From: Streptomyces griseorubiginosus
GTDB lineage: Bacteria; Actinomycetota; Actinomycetes; Streptomycetales; Streptomycetaceae
Direction of reading: 5' to 3'
Assembly (NCBI RefSeq): GCF_017614965.1
Contig: NZ_WVUG01000051.1
Coordinates: forward strand, 1-37,703
DNA length: 37,703 bases
A program made the translations under genes and the position numbers. Position 1 is the stretch's first letter, and the number at the start of each line of letters is the position of its first letter. Positions 1 through 8,069 of this stretch are shown here, piece by piece. Below the pieces are notes generated by a model that was not told the DNA's origin, made no database searches, and saw only the letters and a program-made list of their open reading frames with translations.

Positions 1-20
1 CCCCAAGCCCCCTCCGCCCC

Positions 21-770
21 GTGCGCTACGAGATCCGCCGTGCCGCCGGGATCGGTACGGGGTTCCTGGTCGCCGGGGCCGTACTGCTGGCGTCGGCCCT
101 CACCGCCGTACTCACCGCGAGGATCGGGCACACACCGCAGGCGCGGCTGCTGGCCGCGTGGCCGTGGGAGCTGCCGTTGCCGCCCGCCGCGCTCGGGGCG
201 GGGCTGCTCGGCGCGCTGGCCTTCGGCGACGAGTTCCGCCACCCCGCGCTGGCGGCGGACCGGGGCACCGTGCCCCGCCGGCTGGGGCTGCTCGTCGCGA
301 AGCTCCTCGTCGCCACGGCCACCGCGCTGACCCTGGCCGTCCTCACGGTCGGCTGCGACGCCGAGGTGCTCTACGTCGTCTACGGACGGGAGCTCACGGA
401 AGTTCCCGGAGACTGGCCGGCGCTGGGAGCGAGTTGGACCGGGCTCGTCGTCGGGTGCGCGTGGGCCGGAGTGCTGGCGGCCGGTGTGTTCCGGTCCACC
501 ACCGCGGGACTCGCGGCCGTGCTCGCCGTACCGGTCGTCGTCGTCCCCCTCGTACAAAAGGCCTTGTCGGGATCGTCCGTGCGGACCGCGGCCGGGTTTC
601 CGCTGCGGTTGCGCGAGACACTTCTGCTGCAGTGGCCCTTCGGGGGAGAGCGCTATCTGTCCGCTGTCGCGCGTGTGATCGCCCAACCCGTGGGTGGGGC
701 AATGACGTTGTCGCTGACCGCGCTGCTCTGCGCGTATGTGCTCACGACCCTGCGCAGCAGGGTCCGGTGA
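21..770 (+). CDS. ABC-2-type membrane permease-like protein (5' end may lie outside the window)
   Basis: About 249 residues with roughly six hydrophobic segments (for example residues 12-33, 55-68, 90-110, 137-157, 160-178 and 225-242) and short arginine-containing loops, the pattern of the membrane subunit of ABC-2-type exporters. No signal peptide or catalytic motif is visible. The GTG at 21 is the first start in the window, but no in-frame stop lies between it and the window edge, so the true start may be further left. An ATPase partner would be expected upstream, outside the window. It precedes whiH on the same strand with a gap of about 160 bases. The substrate cannot be told. The permease assignment is inferred from hydrophobicity and general resemblance, not from a diagnostic motif. 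Confidence 0.6.
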   Translation: MRYEIRRAAGIGTGFLVAGAVLLASALTAVLTARIGHTPQARLLAAWPWELPLPPAALGAGLLGALAFGDEFRHPALAADRGTVPRRLGLLVAKLLVATATALTLAVLTVGCDAEVLYVVYGRELTEVPGDWPALGASWTGLVVGCAWAGVLAAGVFRSTTAGLAAVLAVPVVVVPLVQKALSGSSVRTAAGFPLRLRETLLLQWPFGGERYLSAVARVIAQPVGGAMTLSLTALLCAYVLTTLRSRVR

Positions 771-831
771 CGTCCGGCCGCACACTTTCGCCCCACCCTG
801 TGCGCAACTCCCCGCGGAACGCCCATATCTT

Positions 832-839
832 TCCGATAA
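832..839 (+). promoter_or_regulatory. WhiG-type -10 element (TCCGATAA) upstream of whiH
   Basis: TCCGATAA matches 7 of 8 bases of the GCCGATAA -10 element used by the sporulation sigma factor WhiG (FliA family). It sits about 93 bases before the whiH start. In S. coelicolor whiH is a known WhiG target. No good TAAA -35 element is seen 15 bases upstream, so the site is only a candidate. Confidence 0.45.
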
Positions 840-931
840 GGCGTCAATTGCGACGGGGTGAGCGATCACCCTTTCGTGTGCTTTTCACCAAAGACCTCAA
901 GGGAGTTGAGGACAGCGCCGACAAAGGATCC

Positions 932-1819
932 GTGAGTACCCTTGCGCACACCATGATGACCGCCGCCCGCTCCGCAGACTCCGGCCTCGTCGGCCCGGGC
1001 GAACTCGACCGCTACCCCTACGCCGAGGCGCACGTCGCCGACCGCGTCGGAGTCCCCGCCTGGGAGAGCGCCGACCCGGAGCTGGGCCGCGTGGGCCGGC
1101 GCGCCACGGGCAGCCGCGGACGCGGGCTGCACGGCCAACTCGTCCAGCAGCTGGGGCAGATGATCGTCTCCGGTGACCTGGGCGCGGACCGCCCGCTGGT
1201 GCCCGAGGAGATCGGCCAGCGCTTCGAGGTCTCCCGCACCGTCGTCCGTGAGTCGCTCCGCGTCCTGGAGGCCAAGGGCCTGGTCAGCGCCCGTCCGAAC
1301 GTCGGCACGCGCGTGCGTCCGGTCAGCGACTGGAATCTCCTGGACCCCGACATCATCGAGTGGCGGGCCTTCGGGCCGCAGCGCGACGACCAGCGGCGCG
1401 AGCTGAGCGAACTTCGCTGGACCATCGAGCCGCTCGCCGCCCGCCTCGCCGCCGGGCACGGGCGTGAGGACGTCCAGCAGCGCCTCGCGGACATGGTCGA
1501 GATCATGGGCCACGCCATGGGGCAGGGTGACGCGCTCACCTTCTCGCGCGCGGACGCCGAGTTCCACTCCCTGCTCATCCAGGTCGCGGGAAACCGCATG
1601 CTGGAGCACCTCTCCGGGATCGTGTCGGCCGCGCTCCAGGTCTCCGGCAGCCCCGTCACGGGCTGCGACCGGCCCAACGAGACGTCGCTGGCGCACCACG
1701 CCAGGATCGCCGACGCCCTGGCGGCCGGCGACGGCGCGGCGGCCGAGGCTGCCATGCGCCAACTGCTCACCGTTCACCCCGAGGTGGAGCGTGTGGTGCC
1801 GGCGCCGCGCGAGCACTGA
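932..1819 (+). CDS. whiH: Sporulation transcription factor WhiH (GntR family, FadR/FCD type)
   Basis: A 295-residue DNA-binding regulator. A GntR winged helix lies at about residues 65-130 (GQMIVSGDL, then EEIGQRFEVSRTVVRESLRVLEAKGLV and a PNVGTRV wing), followed by an all-helical FCD ligand domain at about 150-285 with the usual D-x-x-F-H and H-H-A-R-I metal or ligand-binding residues. In Streptomyces WhiH acts in aerial hyphae before sporulation septation; its effector is unknown. The start chosen is GTG 932, with AAAGGA at 923-928, giving the expected length; the open frame continues far upstream but without a family match. ATG 953 and 956 are alternatives. Identity is supported by its position directly upstream of hrdB, as in S. 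coelicolor. A WhiG-like -10 lies upstream. Confidence 0.9.
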   Translation: MSTLAHTMMTAARSADSGLVGPGELDRYPYAEAHVADRVGVPAWESADPELGRVGRRATGSRGRGLHGQLVQQLGQMIVSGDLGADRPLVPEEIGQRFEVSRTVVRESLRVLEAKGLVSARPNVGTRVRPVSDWNLLDPDIIEWRAFGPQRDDQRRELSELRWTIEPLAARLAAGHGREDVQQRLADMVEIMGHAMGQGDALTFSRADAEFHSLLIQVAGNRMLEHLSGIVSAALQVSGSPVTGCDRPNETSLAHHARIADALAAGDGAAAEAAMRQLLTVHPEVERVVPAPREH

Positions 1820-1886
1820 CCCCGCACCACGAGTGGCGCGGACGGGTACGCCTCCCCCTCCTGGGGCGTCGCCCGGCCGGCCGCTC

Positions 1887-1931
1887 CCGTCGGACCCCGC
1901 ATCCTCCCCGGGATCATGCGGGGTCCGACGG
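1887..1931 (+). terminator. Strong hairpin terminator downstream of whiH
   Basis: A perfect 16-bp inverted repeat (CCGTCGGACCCCGCAT at 1887-1902, its complement at 1916-1931) with a 13-base loop, about 70 bases after the whiH stop. No U-tract follows, which is usual for Streptomyces terminators. Confidence 0.8.
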
Positions 1932-2054
1932 CGCGAGGGACTCGTGGCGCCGAGGTGCCTTGGTCTGAGCCATGTGTGATCTCGTATGCCCACGTCTGAC
2001 CGTTTTTGAATGCTTACGGGGTGTGACTCGGGCCACGCGGATTGGGCGTAACGC

Positions 2055-2082
2055 TTGCGGGAACACTGCGATGACCTAAGAG
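2055..2082 (+). promoter_or_regulatory. Candidate hrdB promoter
   Basis: TTGCGG (2055-2060), 16 bases, then TAAGAG (2077-2082) resembles a vegetative -35/-10 pair and would give a leader of about 150 bases. It overlaps GGAAC (2060-2064)-N18-GTG (2083-2085), which loosely resembles the SigR (oxidative stress) consensus GGAAT-N18-GTT. hrdB of S. coelicolor is known to have a SigR-dependent promoter. Both assignments are by eye. I see no gene in the rest of the 1820-2239 gap apart from the terminator hairpin. Confidence 0.35.
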
Positions 2083-2239
2083 GTGACTGCCGAGGAGGGA
2101 ATACGGACGCCGTTCACGGCGCTGTGCATCTTCCCGGCCCCCGCCCGCGCCGTCGGCCCGATCCCCAAGGCCGGTGGTCGGTTCCTGTCCGTCCTGGACG
2201 GGGCCGGAAGCCGTTTTCCAACGTTCCGAGAGGTTGTTC

Positions 2240-3778
2240 GTGTCGGCCAGCACATCCCGTACGCTCCCGCCGGAGATCGCCGAGTCCGTCTCTGTCATGG
2301 CTCTTATCGAGCGGGGAAAGGCTGAGGGGCAGATCGCCGGCGACGATGTGCGTCGGGCCTTCGAAGCTGACCAGATTCCGGCCACTCAGTGGAAGAACGT
2401 ACTGCGCAGCCTCAACCAGATCCTCGAGGAAGAGGGTGTGACGCTGATGGTCAGTGCCGCGGAGCCCAAGCGCACCCGAAAGAGCGTCGCAGCGAAGAGT
2501 CCGGCCAAGCGCACCGCAACCAAGACCGTCGCGGCGAAGACGGTGACCGCGAAGAAGGCCACCGCCACCGCCACGCCGGCGGCGCCCGCTGTCGACACGC
2601 CGCCGGTCGAGGACGACGCGCCGAAGGCCGCTGCCGCGAAGAAGCCGGCCGCCAAGAAGGCGACGCCGGCCGCGAAGAAGACCGTCGCCAAGAAGACGGC
2701 GGTCAAGAAGACCACCGCCAAGAAGGACGACGCCGAGGTCCTCGAGGAAGAAGTGCTCGAGGAGACCCCCAAGGCCGGCGATGAGCCCGAGGGCGCCGAG
2801 AGCGCGGGTTTCGTGCTCTCCGACGAGGACGAGGACGACGCGCCGGCCCAGCAGGTCGCCGCGGCGGGTGCCACCGCCGACCCGGTCAAGGACTACCTCA
2901 AGCAGATCGGCAAGGTCCCGCTGCTCAACGCCGAGCAGGAGGTCGAGCTCGCCAAGCGCATCGAGGCGGGCCTGTTCGCCGAGGACAAGCTGGCCAACGC
3001 GGACAAGCTCGCGCCCAAGCTCAAGCGCGAGCTGGAGATCATCGCCGAGGACGGCCGTCGCGCCAAGAACCACCTCCTGGAGGCCAACCTCCGTCTGGTG
3101 GTCTCGCTGGCCAAGCGCTACACCGGCCGCGGCATGCTCTTCCTGGACCTCATCCAGGAGGGCAACCTCGGTCTGATCCGCGCGGTCGAGAAGTTCGACT
3201 ACACCAAGGGCTACAAGTTCTCCACGTACGCCACCTGGTGGATCCGTCAGGCGATCACCCGCGCCATGGCCGACCAGGCCCGCACCATCCGTATCCCGGT
3301 GCACATGGTCGAGGTCATCAACAAGCTCGCGCGCGTGCAGCGCCAGATGCTCCAGGACCTGGGCCGTGAGCCCACCCCGGAGGAGCTGGCCAAGGAACTC
3401 GACATGACCCCGGAGAAGGTCATCGAGGTCCAGAAGTACGGCCGCGAGCCCATCTCCCTGCACACCCCGCTGGGCGAGGACGGCGACAGCGAGTTCGGTG
3501 ACCTCATCGAGGACTCCGAGGCCGTCGTCCCGGCCGACGCGGTCAGCTTCACGCTCCTGCAGGAGCAGCTGCACTCCGTTCTGGACACCCTGTCCGAGCG
3601 CGAGGCGGGCGTCGTCTCCATGCGCTTCGGTCTCACCGACGGTCAGCCGAAGACCCTCGACGAGATCGGCAAGGTGTACGGCGTCACGCGCGAGCGCATC
3701 CGTCAGATCGAGTCCAAGACGATGTCGAAGCTGCGTCACCCCTCGCGTTCCCAGGTGCTGCGCGACTACCTCGACTGA
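2240..3778 (+). CDS. hrdB: Principal RNA polymerase sigma factor HrdB
   Basis: A 512-residue group 1 sigma-70 protein, the essential housekeeping sigma factor of Streptomyces. The N-terminal 1.1-like domain (about 1-75) is followed by a long Lys/Ala-rich linker (about 80-190, AAKKPAAKK type) and an acidic stretch. Region 1.2 is [20 protein letters not shown]. Region 2 has the 2.3/2.4 signature [20 protein letters not shown], followed by region 3. Region 4 carries the helix-turn-helix [20 protein letters not shown] and the conserved LRDYLD end. GTG 2240 is chosen because it gives the N-terminus known for HrdB ([12 protein letters not shown]) and has GAGAGG at 2228-2233, six bases upstream. The frame is open further upstream but without family similarity. 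Length agrees with the family (S. coelicolor about 511). Confidence 0.97.
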   Translation: MSASTSRTLPPEIAESVSVMALIERGKAEGQIAGDDVRRAFEADQIPATQWKNVLRSLNQILEEEGVTLMVSAAEPKRTRKSVAAKSPAKRTATKTVAAKTVTAKKATATATPAAPAVDTPPVEDDAPKAAAAKKPAAKKATPAAKKTVAKKTAVKKTTAKKDDAEVLEEEVLEETPKAGDEPEGAESAGFVLSDEDEDDAPAQQVAAAGATADPVKDYLKQIGKVPLLNAEQEVELAKRIEAGLFAEDKLANADKLAPKLKRELEIIAEDGRRAKNHLLEANLRLVVSLAKRYTGRGMLFLDLIQEGNLGLIRAVEKFDYTKGYKFSTYATWWIRQAITRAMADQARTIRIPVHMVEVINKLARVQRQMLQDLGREPTPEELAKELDMTPEKVIEVQKYGREPISLHTPLGEDGDSEFGDLIEDSEAVVPADAVSFTLLQEQLHSVLDTLSEREAGVVSMRFGLTDGQPKTLDEIGKVYGVTRERIRQIESKTMSKLRHPSRSQVLRDYLD

Positions 3779-3793
3779 GTCAGATCCGCCCTG

Positions 3794-3833
3794 GCGCCCC
3801 TGACCTGCTACTTTGCGGGTTGGGGGCGCTTTT
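3794..3833 (+). terminator. hrdB terminator hairpin
   Basis: GCGCCCC (3794-3800) pairs with GGGGCGC (3823-3829), with inner pairing of ACCTGC (3803-3808) and GCGGGT (3815-3820, one mismatch), followed by TTTT. This is the last recognisable core-chromosome element before the island. Confidence 0.75.
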
Positions 3834-3892
3834 GTGTGCCAGCGCAGCGCTGCTACTCCAGATATCAGACCTCTCTGGCATATGCTTACGGC

Positions 3893-4789
3893 ATGGTCAA
3901 ATATCCGGACATAGCCTCACTCCTTGACTCCTGGCTCCTTCACCTCGCCGCTGAGCGGAAAAGTGCACAGACCCTGAAGACCTACGGCGACGGGGTGCGC
4001 GCTTTCCTGCGGTGGTGCGAAGCGGAAGGCCGCTCCCCGGTTCTCGACCGGCCAACGGTCAACGCCTTCGTCGCCGCCCTGCTGAATGAGGGCGCGGAGG
4101 CGTCCACGGCACGGTCCAGGCAGCTGGCCGTACGTCGCTTCAGCGCGTGGCTGGCCGACGAGGGCGAGATCGACACCGACCAGCTCCTGTACCTGAAGCC
4201 GCCTAAGCTCGATCACAAGGTGGTCCCGGAGCTGGATGACGACCAGCTCCGAGCGCTGATCAAGGCCTGCAAGGGCAATGATCTTCGCGACCGGCGTGAC
4301 GAGGCGATCGTCCGCCTCATGGCTGAGACCGGGGCGCGAGCCGGGGAGATTGTCGGCATGAGCGTCGCTGACATCGACCTGAGGCGGGGAGTAGCGGTCG
4401 TGCGGCGGGGCAAGGGAGGCAAGGGCCGCACGGTCCCTGTCGGTCCGCAGGCCGCCCGAGCTCTCGACCGGTACATCCGGGCCCGTAGGACGCATCGGCT
4501 TGCCCAGACCGCAGCCCTGTGGCTCGGCGACCGCGGCAAGGGCTTCAGCTATGACGGGCTGTACGTTGCGCTGCGGTACCGTGCGGATCTGGCTGGCATC
4601 CCGGACTTCCACCCGCACGTGCTCCGGCACACCGCTGCTGGGCGTTGGCTTGCGGCAGGCGGGTCCGAGGGCGGGCTGATGGCTGTTGCCGGATGGTCAC
4701 GCCGCGACATGATCGACCGATACACCCGGGCGACTTCCGAGCGCCGCGCCTCTGAGGAGGCCCGCCGACTCAACCTGGGGGACCTGTGA
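3893..4789 (+). CDS. int: Tyrosine recombinase / phage-type integrase
   Basis: A 298-residue site-specific recombinase (XerC/D-like size). The N-terminal SAM-like core-binding domain (about 1-95) carries the pattern SWLLHLAAERKSAQTLKTYGDGVRAFL-like. The catalytic domain (about 110-290) shows Arg149 (ETGARAGEI), a lysine in the RGKGGKGRTVPV beta-hairpin (about 174-177), His242 and Arg245 (HVLRHTA), Trp268 in the second His/Trp position, and the nucleophile Tyr277 (MIDRYTRA). All expected residues are present, so it should be active. ATG 3893 starts at the family-like N-terminus; GTG 3836 is an in-frame alternative that would add 19 residues overlapping the hrdB terminator region. The gene follows hrdB by about 110 bases and overlaps the next gene by GTGA. 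It probably integrates the element that follows; an attachment site between hrdB and int is likely but was not identified. Confidence 0.9.
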   Translation: MVKYPDIASLLDSWLLHLAAERKSAQTLKTYGDGVRAFLRWCEAEGRSPVLDRPTVNAFVAALLNEGAEASTARSRQLAVRRFSAWLADEGEIDTDQLLYLKPPKLDHKVVPELDDDQLRALIKACKGNDLRDRRDEAIVRLMAETGARAGEIVGMSVADIDLRRGVAVVRRGKGGKGRTVPVGPQAARALDRYIRARRTHRLAQTAALWLGDRGKGFSYDGLYVALRYRADLAGIPDFHPHVLRHTAAGRWLAAGGSEGGLMAVAGWSRRDMIDRYTRATSERRASEEARRLNLGDL

Positions 4790-5076
4790 AATACCTCCCT
4801 CCCTTGCCCCCAAGCAGGTCTCGACCGGGTTCGCCGTTCCGGAGGCCACCCCAGATCGCGTTGATGCTGCGCTGCACCGCATGCAAGCGGAAGGTGGCCT
4901 ACGTGACGTCGACAGGCAATCTGTACTGGTGGGAGGAGAGTGATCACCACGAAGACTGCGGCGTCTTCGACTTCGATTCCGTGAAGCCCCGAGTAGCGCC
5001 GCGGTACCGCGAGCACGGAAAGACTGGCGAGCAGCAACCTGCGGTGGACATCACACCGCTCCCGCACAGCGCCTGA
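4786..5076 (+). CDS. Small Cys-containing hypothetical protein, coupled to int
   Basis: A 96-residue protein starting at GTG 4786, whose start overlaps the int stop (GTGA), so translation is probably coupled. It has a CTAC pair and a downstream DCG (residues about 30-58), which could be part of a zinc ribbon: C-x2-C, then WWEESDHHEDCG with two histidines. ATG 4864 is an alternative start that would keep only this motif part. I do not recognise a named family. The position between integrase and replication gene suggests a small accessory or DNA-binding protein of the element. Confidence 0.6.
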   Translation: MKYLPPLPPSRSRPGSPFRRPPQIALMLRCTACKRKVAYVTSTGNLYWWEESDHHEDCGVFDFDSVKPRVAPRYREHGKTGEQQPAVDITPLPHSA

Positions 5077-5090
5077 TAGTCTCGGCAGTC

Positions 5091-5105
5091 CAGCGCTTAG
5101 CGCTG
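5091..5105. promoter_or_regulatory. Palindrome CAGCGC-TTA-GCGCTG
   Basis: Perfect 6-bp arms around TTA, in the 130-base gap before the next gene. With a 3-base loop it could be a weak hairpin or a dimeric-repressor operator. No regulator can be assigned. Confidence 0.3.
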
Positions 5106-5207
5106 CGTAACCGTCGACGCGAGCTGCACGCGGCAGTGACTGTACCTGGCGGCCCCAAAGAGGCCGATTGACGGGCCGGGAAGATCCCTTCGATGGGCTT
5201 CCTTGCC

Positions 5208-5483
5208 ATGTCCAACGCCGCTGAGCGCTCGATGCGCGCACGCATTGCCGCCCACTCTCTCTGGGCGAAGACCGACGACCCCACCGCCCACACGGCCCCC
5301 GCGAGGCGGGCTTTCCTCGACCGCTTCGAACGGGAGGTGGACCCCGAAAACCGCCTGACGTCGGAGGAGCGTTCGCGCCGCGCTGAGCACGCACGCAAGG
5401 CCTACTTCCAGCGCCTGGCGCTGGCCTCATCGCGCGCACGTGCCGCCAAGGCCGCCGCCCGTAGGGGTGGTGGAGCGGAGTGA
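5208..5483 (+). CDS. Conserved small basic protein of actinobacterial integrative elements
   Basis: About 91 residues, highly charged, mostly helical (AERSMRARIAAHSLWAKTDD, then RRAFLDRFEREVDP and SRRAEHARKAYFQRLALASS). I recognise the AERSMRARIAAHSLWA...FEREVDP pattern as a recurrent hypothetical protein in Streptomyces integrative elements, with no known function. ATG 5208 is taken as start because family members begin MSNAAERS; ATG 5193 is possible. Its stop overlaps the next gene start (GTGA). No catalytic motif is visible. Confidence 0.7.
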   Translation: MSNAAERSMRARIAAHSLWAKTDDPTAHTAPARRAFLDRFEREVDPENRLTSEERSRRAEHARKAYFQRLALASSRARAAKAAARRGGGAE

Positions 5484-5791
5484 ACAACGGACAGGGCCCC
5501 GGTGGCAGGGGCCCCATCAACGGCAACGACATCACCATAACCGCGATCGCCGGCCAGCCAGTAGTGGTCGTTCAGCCGGTCATTCCTGACGCCGCCCCGG
5601 AGGGGCTCAAGAACGGACTCGCCATCCGCCGGACCGCGAACACCACCGGCATCTGCCCAGGCTGCGGTGCTCGAATGCCGATGCCGAATCGCGCCGAGCG
5701 GCGGGCCGCCCGCCGGGCCGGGAAGATCATCGCTGTCGTCATCGAGCACGACGACGACTGCCCGGCGCTGCTGGGTGGTGGTCGGTTGTGA
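5480..5791 (+). CDS. Hypothetical protein with CPxCG zinc-ribbon-like motif
   Basis: A 103-residue protein beginning at GTG 5480 in a GTGA overlap with the preceding stop. The first third is Gly/Asn-rich and then hydrophobic (ITITAIAGQPVVVVQPVI). The centre has CPGCGARM, then an arginine-rich helix (NRAERRAARRAGK) and a second cysteine in EHDDDCPAL. Two to three cysteines suggest a degenerate or partial zinc ribbon. It overlaps the RepA-like gene by four bases, so it is co-translated with it. Function unknown. Confidence 0.65.
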   Translation: MNNGQGPGGRGPINGNDITITAIAGQPVVVVQPVIPDAAPEGLKNGLAIRRTANTTGICPGCGARMPMPNRAERRAARRAGKIIAVVIEHDDDCPALLGGGRL

Positions 5792-7317
5792 TCACGGAAG
5801 AGGGGCCCGGCAAGGCCTCAGCCCCCGAAGAGGATGCCGAGTCGCAGACCGAGGCCGTTACACCGCCGGTCCACGCCTCCCCGTTCAGCCGACCGAGGCA
5901 GCCCGACGGGTTCGCGCCGACCGACGACCCTGTGACTTACGGTGGTTACTCCGCGAGCGTGTACTTCGCGCTCGTCGACCAATGTGCGGCGCAGCCGGAC
6001 ACCGAGAGGCGTCAGGATCTGGCCAAGGCGTGGTTCCCTTTCGAGAGCGACTTCACCGCCTTCGTGCGGCTCGTCCAGAACGAGCGTGACCGCATCGCAG
6101 AGGACAGAGAGACCCGCGAACGGAAGGAGCAGAAGCAGCACGACGACTACGCCCGTCGCCAGGACGCCGCCCGCGAGAAGGTGAAGCGGGAGAAGGTCGA
6201 GCGTCGGCTGTCGGGCGAACTGGACCCCGCTACCCAGCGCTTTCTCGACGCCTTCGAGACTGGGCTCCTAGACGTCGACCAGATGCTCTCCCTGCCCCGG
6301 CCGCATTGGCTCATCGATGGTGTTCTCTGCCTGGACTCCCTGGCCTGGCTGGCAGGTCCCTCGAACACGTACAAGTCGTTCCTAGCCCTGGACATCGCGG
6401 CGAGGGCCGCCTTCGGGATGACGTACCACGGCGACGACCGGCCGATGGCGATGGCCCGGTCTCTGGTGGTCGTCGCCGAGGGCGCCGGGGCATACGGCGA
6501 TCGCATCCGCGCGTGGGAACGAAAGAACCGACGGGAGATCCCGCGCGACCAGGTCATGTTCTACCCGAGGGCCGTCCAGCTCTCCGACCTGGTCGTGGAG
6601 ATGCCCGCGCTACTGGCTCATGTGAAGCGCCAGCGGGAGCAGGGGACCGGCTACGGGTTGATCATCTTCGACACGCAGGCCATGTGCACCGTCGGCGTGA
6701 ACGAGAACGACAACACGGAGATGGGCGTCGTCGTGAACGTCTTGCACCAACTCCGGGAGGCGACTGGGGCGTGCATTCTGCTCGTCCACCACTTCGGCTC
6801 GGACGACGCCAAGGGGATGCGTGGCGCCACCGCCATCTACGCCGCCGCGACCACGGTGGTCGCGGTGAAGCGGAAGGGCGATCTGAAGGTGGCGCTCTCG
6901 ACCAGGGCGCCGAAGGGTAAGCAGAAGGACGCCGAGGCCGTAGACGCCTTCGTGCTGGACCTGGAGAAGGTCGGCGACATAGAGGAGGGCTGGGGCTCTC
7001 TTGTGCCGGCCAGGGGCATCTACAGTGGCTCTGACATCCGGGTCACGCCCACTGTCAACGCCCGCCAGCACGTCATCCTGTCGAGTCTCGCGGAGACCGA
7101 CCAGGTGGGTGGCCTCGGGGTGACGGCCATCGCGCGGCACGTCTCCGAGGCGGAGGGGCCGAACCCGAATACCGGCAAGTCGTGGGCTCCGTCGACTACC
7201 GCTTCGTGGATGAACACACTCGTCCGCAGGGAACTGGTGAAGAAGACCGGCGCGAACTACACGATCACCGAACTCGGGCGCGAGGCCTTCGCTGACTTCG
7301 AGGGCCGAGGCAAGTAG
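5788..7317 (+). CDS. RepA-like AAA ATPase / replicative helicase-type protein (AAA_25 family)
   Basis: A 509-residue RecA-fold ATPase. An acidic, proline-rich N-terminus leads to a charged coiled coil (about 98-145, ERDRIAEDRETRERKEQK). The ATPase core has Walker A AGPSNTYKS (189-197), the VVVAEGAGAYGDRI segment (about 227-240) and Walker B LIIFDTQA with Asp295, then LLVHHFGSDDAKGMRGA (sensor region). A winged-helix tail (about 425-505) follows, GVTAIARHVSEAE to YTITELGREAF. This arrangement is typical of plasmid, phage and integrative-element RepA-like initiator or helicase proteins. GTG 5788 overlaps the upstream stop. The iteron-like repeats directly downstream support a replication role. 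No FtsK-like transfer gene follows, so the element may be reduced or not self-transmissible. Confidence 0.8.
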   Translation: MITEEGPGKASAPEEDAESQTEAVTPPVHASPFSRPRQPDGFAPTDDPVTYGGYSASVYFALVDQCAAQPDTERRQDLAKAWFPFESDFTAFVRLVQNERDRIAEDRETRERKEQKQHDDYARRQDAAREKVKREKVERRLSGELDPATQRFLDAFETGLLDVDQMLSLPRPHWLIDGVLCLDSLAWLAGPSNTYKSFLALDIAARAAFGMTYHGDDRPMAMARSLVVVAEGAGAYGDRIRAWERKNRREIPRDQVMFYPRAVQLSDLVVEMPALLAHVKRQREQGTGYGLIIFDTQAMCTVGVNENDNTEMGVVVNVLHQLREATGACILLVHHFGSDDAKGMRGATAIYAAATTVVAVKRKGDLKVALSTRAPKGKQKDAEAVDAFVLDLEKVGDIEEGWGSLVPARGIYSGSDIRVTPTVNARQHVILSSLAETDQVGGLGVTAIARHVSEAEGPNPNTGKSWAPSTTASWMNTLVRRELVKKTGANYTITELGREAFADFEGRGK

Positions 7318-7386
7318 ATGTTGGACGCCCAGTAGAGCTGGAACCTTCTTTGTTCCCCCTCTTCCCTCTTTTGCCCTTGCGTTCGC

Positions 7387-7532
7387 CTTCGCTTCGCCCT
7401 CTACAGGGTAGAGAGGCGGCGCTATAGCGAAGAGGGCGGCATTGGATAGCGAAGCAATGGCGAAGCGATGGCGAAGGTGCAGGTCAGAAGCCTTCGCCAT
7501 AGCGAAGGATATGGCGAAGGCCGATAGCGAAG
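7387..7532. repeat. Iteron-like array of ATRGCGAAG repeats (candidate replication origin)
   Basis: Copies of ATRGCGAAG lie at 7424-7432, 7446-7454, 7457-7465, 7468-7476, 7499-7507, 7511-7519 and 7524-7532, with one inverted copy at 7492-7500 overlapping its neighbour. Two inverted CTTCGC cores occur at 7387-7397. Spacing is 11, 11, 12, 13 and 22 bases, close to helical phase. The first copy sits in the palindrome CGCTATAGCG (7420-7429). Position immediately after the RepA-like gene fits an initiator-binding origin; integrase arm sites are an alternative. Confidence 0.65.
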
Positions 7533-7785
7533 ATCTTGGCGCGAGAAGCACCCTCCTGAATGCTCTGGACGATCGAGAAAGGGTCCAAAGCATATGGGGC
7601 AGGAACCGAACGACTGCTAGCAGAGACGGTGCTCTACTACCGGGTCTGCGAAGACGCAGCCAGGGCCTGACAGCTCCGGTACCTGCTGGAGAGACGAGGC
7701 CAAGGAGACGCGTTGACGGACTCTTCATCGGAAGGCGCCTGGACTTGCATTACGTGAGTTAGACAGCTCATCGTCTGGTGCCAGC

Positions 7786-7806
7786 TTTTTCGCTGCGCAA
7801 AAAAAA
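7786..7806. terminator. T5 / GC core / A8 element, possible bidirectional terminator
   Basis: TTTTT (7786-7790), CGCTGCGC, then AAAAAAAA (7799-7806) forms an imperfect inverted repeat, which is unusual in DNA of this GC content. It could terminate transcription from either side or be an AT-rich unwinding element next to the iterons. I see no gene in the surrounding 7533-7980. Confidence 0.3.
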
Positions 7807-7987
7807 GTGGTCGAGGCGCGGGGTCATCCGGCATATTAACTGCCTTGCGCCCCCCTCCCCCCCAGGAGAGTTCGATCCACGCTCTGATCGAGGCGTCTAC
7901 TGGATCCCGTGCTGCCAACGCTCATGTTTGCGCGCGAAGGACTGGGCGGCGTTGCAGAGTGCAACGGTGCACTCGTCCTGAATGTCT

Positions 7988-8047
7988 CGCAGTTCTCTCG
8001 ATGGAGTGATACAGCGCAACGGCATCGGCCCGAAACTCAGGCGAGTC
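7988..8047 (-). pseudogene. Fragment of an IS3-type transposase OrfA
   Basis: About 20 codons (D-S-P-E-F-R-A-D-A-V-A-L-Y) match the well-known N-terminus of IS3-family OrfA proteins; similarity is lost on both sides. There is no start, no second ORF and no clear terminal repeats. It is a decayed relic inside the 7318-8193 non-coding stretch. Confidence 0.45.
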
Positions 8048-8069
8048 CGTCGACCACCCAGCAGGAACT

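Noticed and set aside
158..931. Long upstream extension of the whiH reading frame
   Set aside because: It overlaps the permease gene, is arginine-rich shadow sequence, and WhiH has its known length from GTG 932.
866..1993. Minus-strand frame across whiH
   Set aside because: Shadow of the whiH codons, with no motif.
2114..3739. Minus-strand open frame of 541 codons across hrdB
   Set aside because: It is the complement of the strongly biased hrdB coding sequence, Leu/Gly/Arg-rich with no domain.
7387..7532. CRISPR array
   Set aside because: Repeats are only 9 bases with 2-13 base gaps and one is inverted; no cas genes are present.
7442..7762. Possible small gene running through the ATRGCGAAG repeats
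   Set aside because: Starts at TTG without a ribosome-binding site, and the predicted protein is simply the repeat translated, then random arginine-rich sequence.
7862..7890. tRNA-like GTTCGATCC box as an attachment-site tRNA
   Set aside because: The flanking bases do not pair into a T-arm and no cloverleaf can be drawn.
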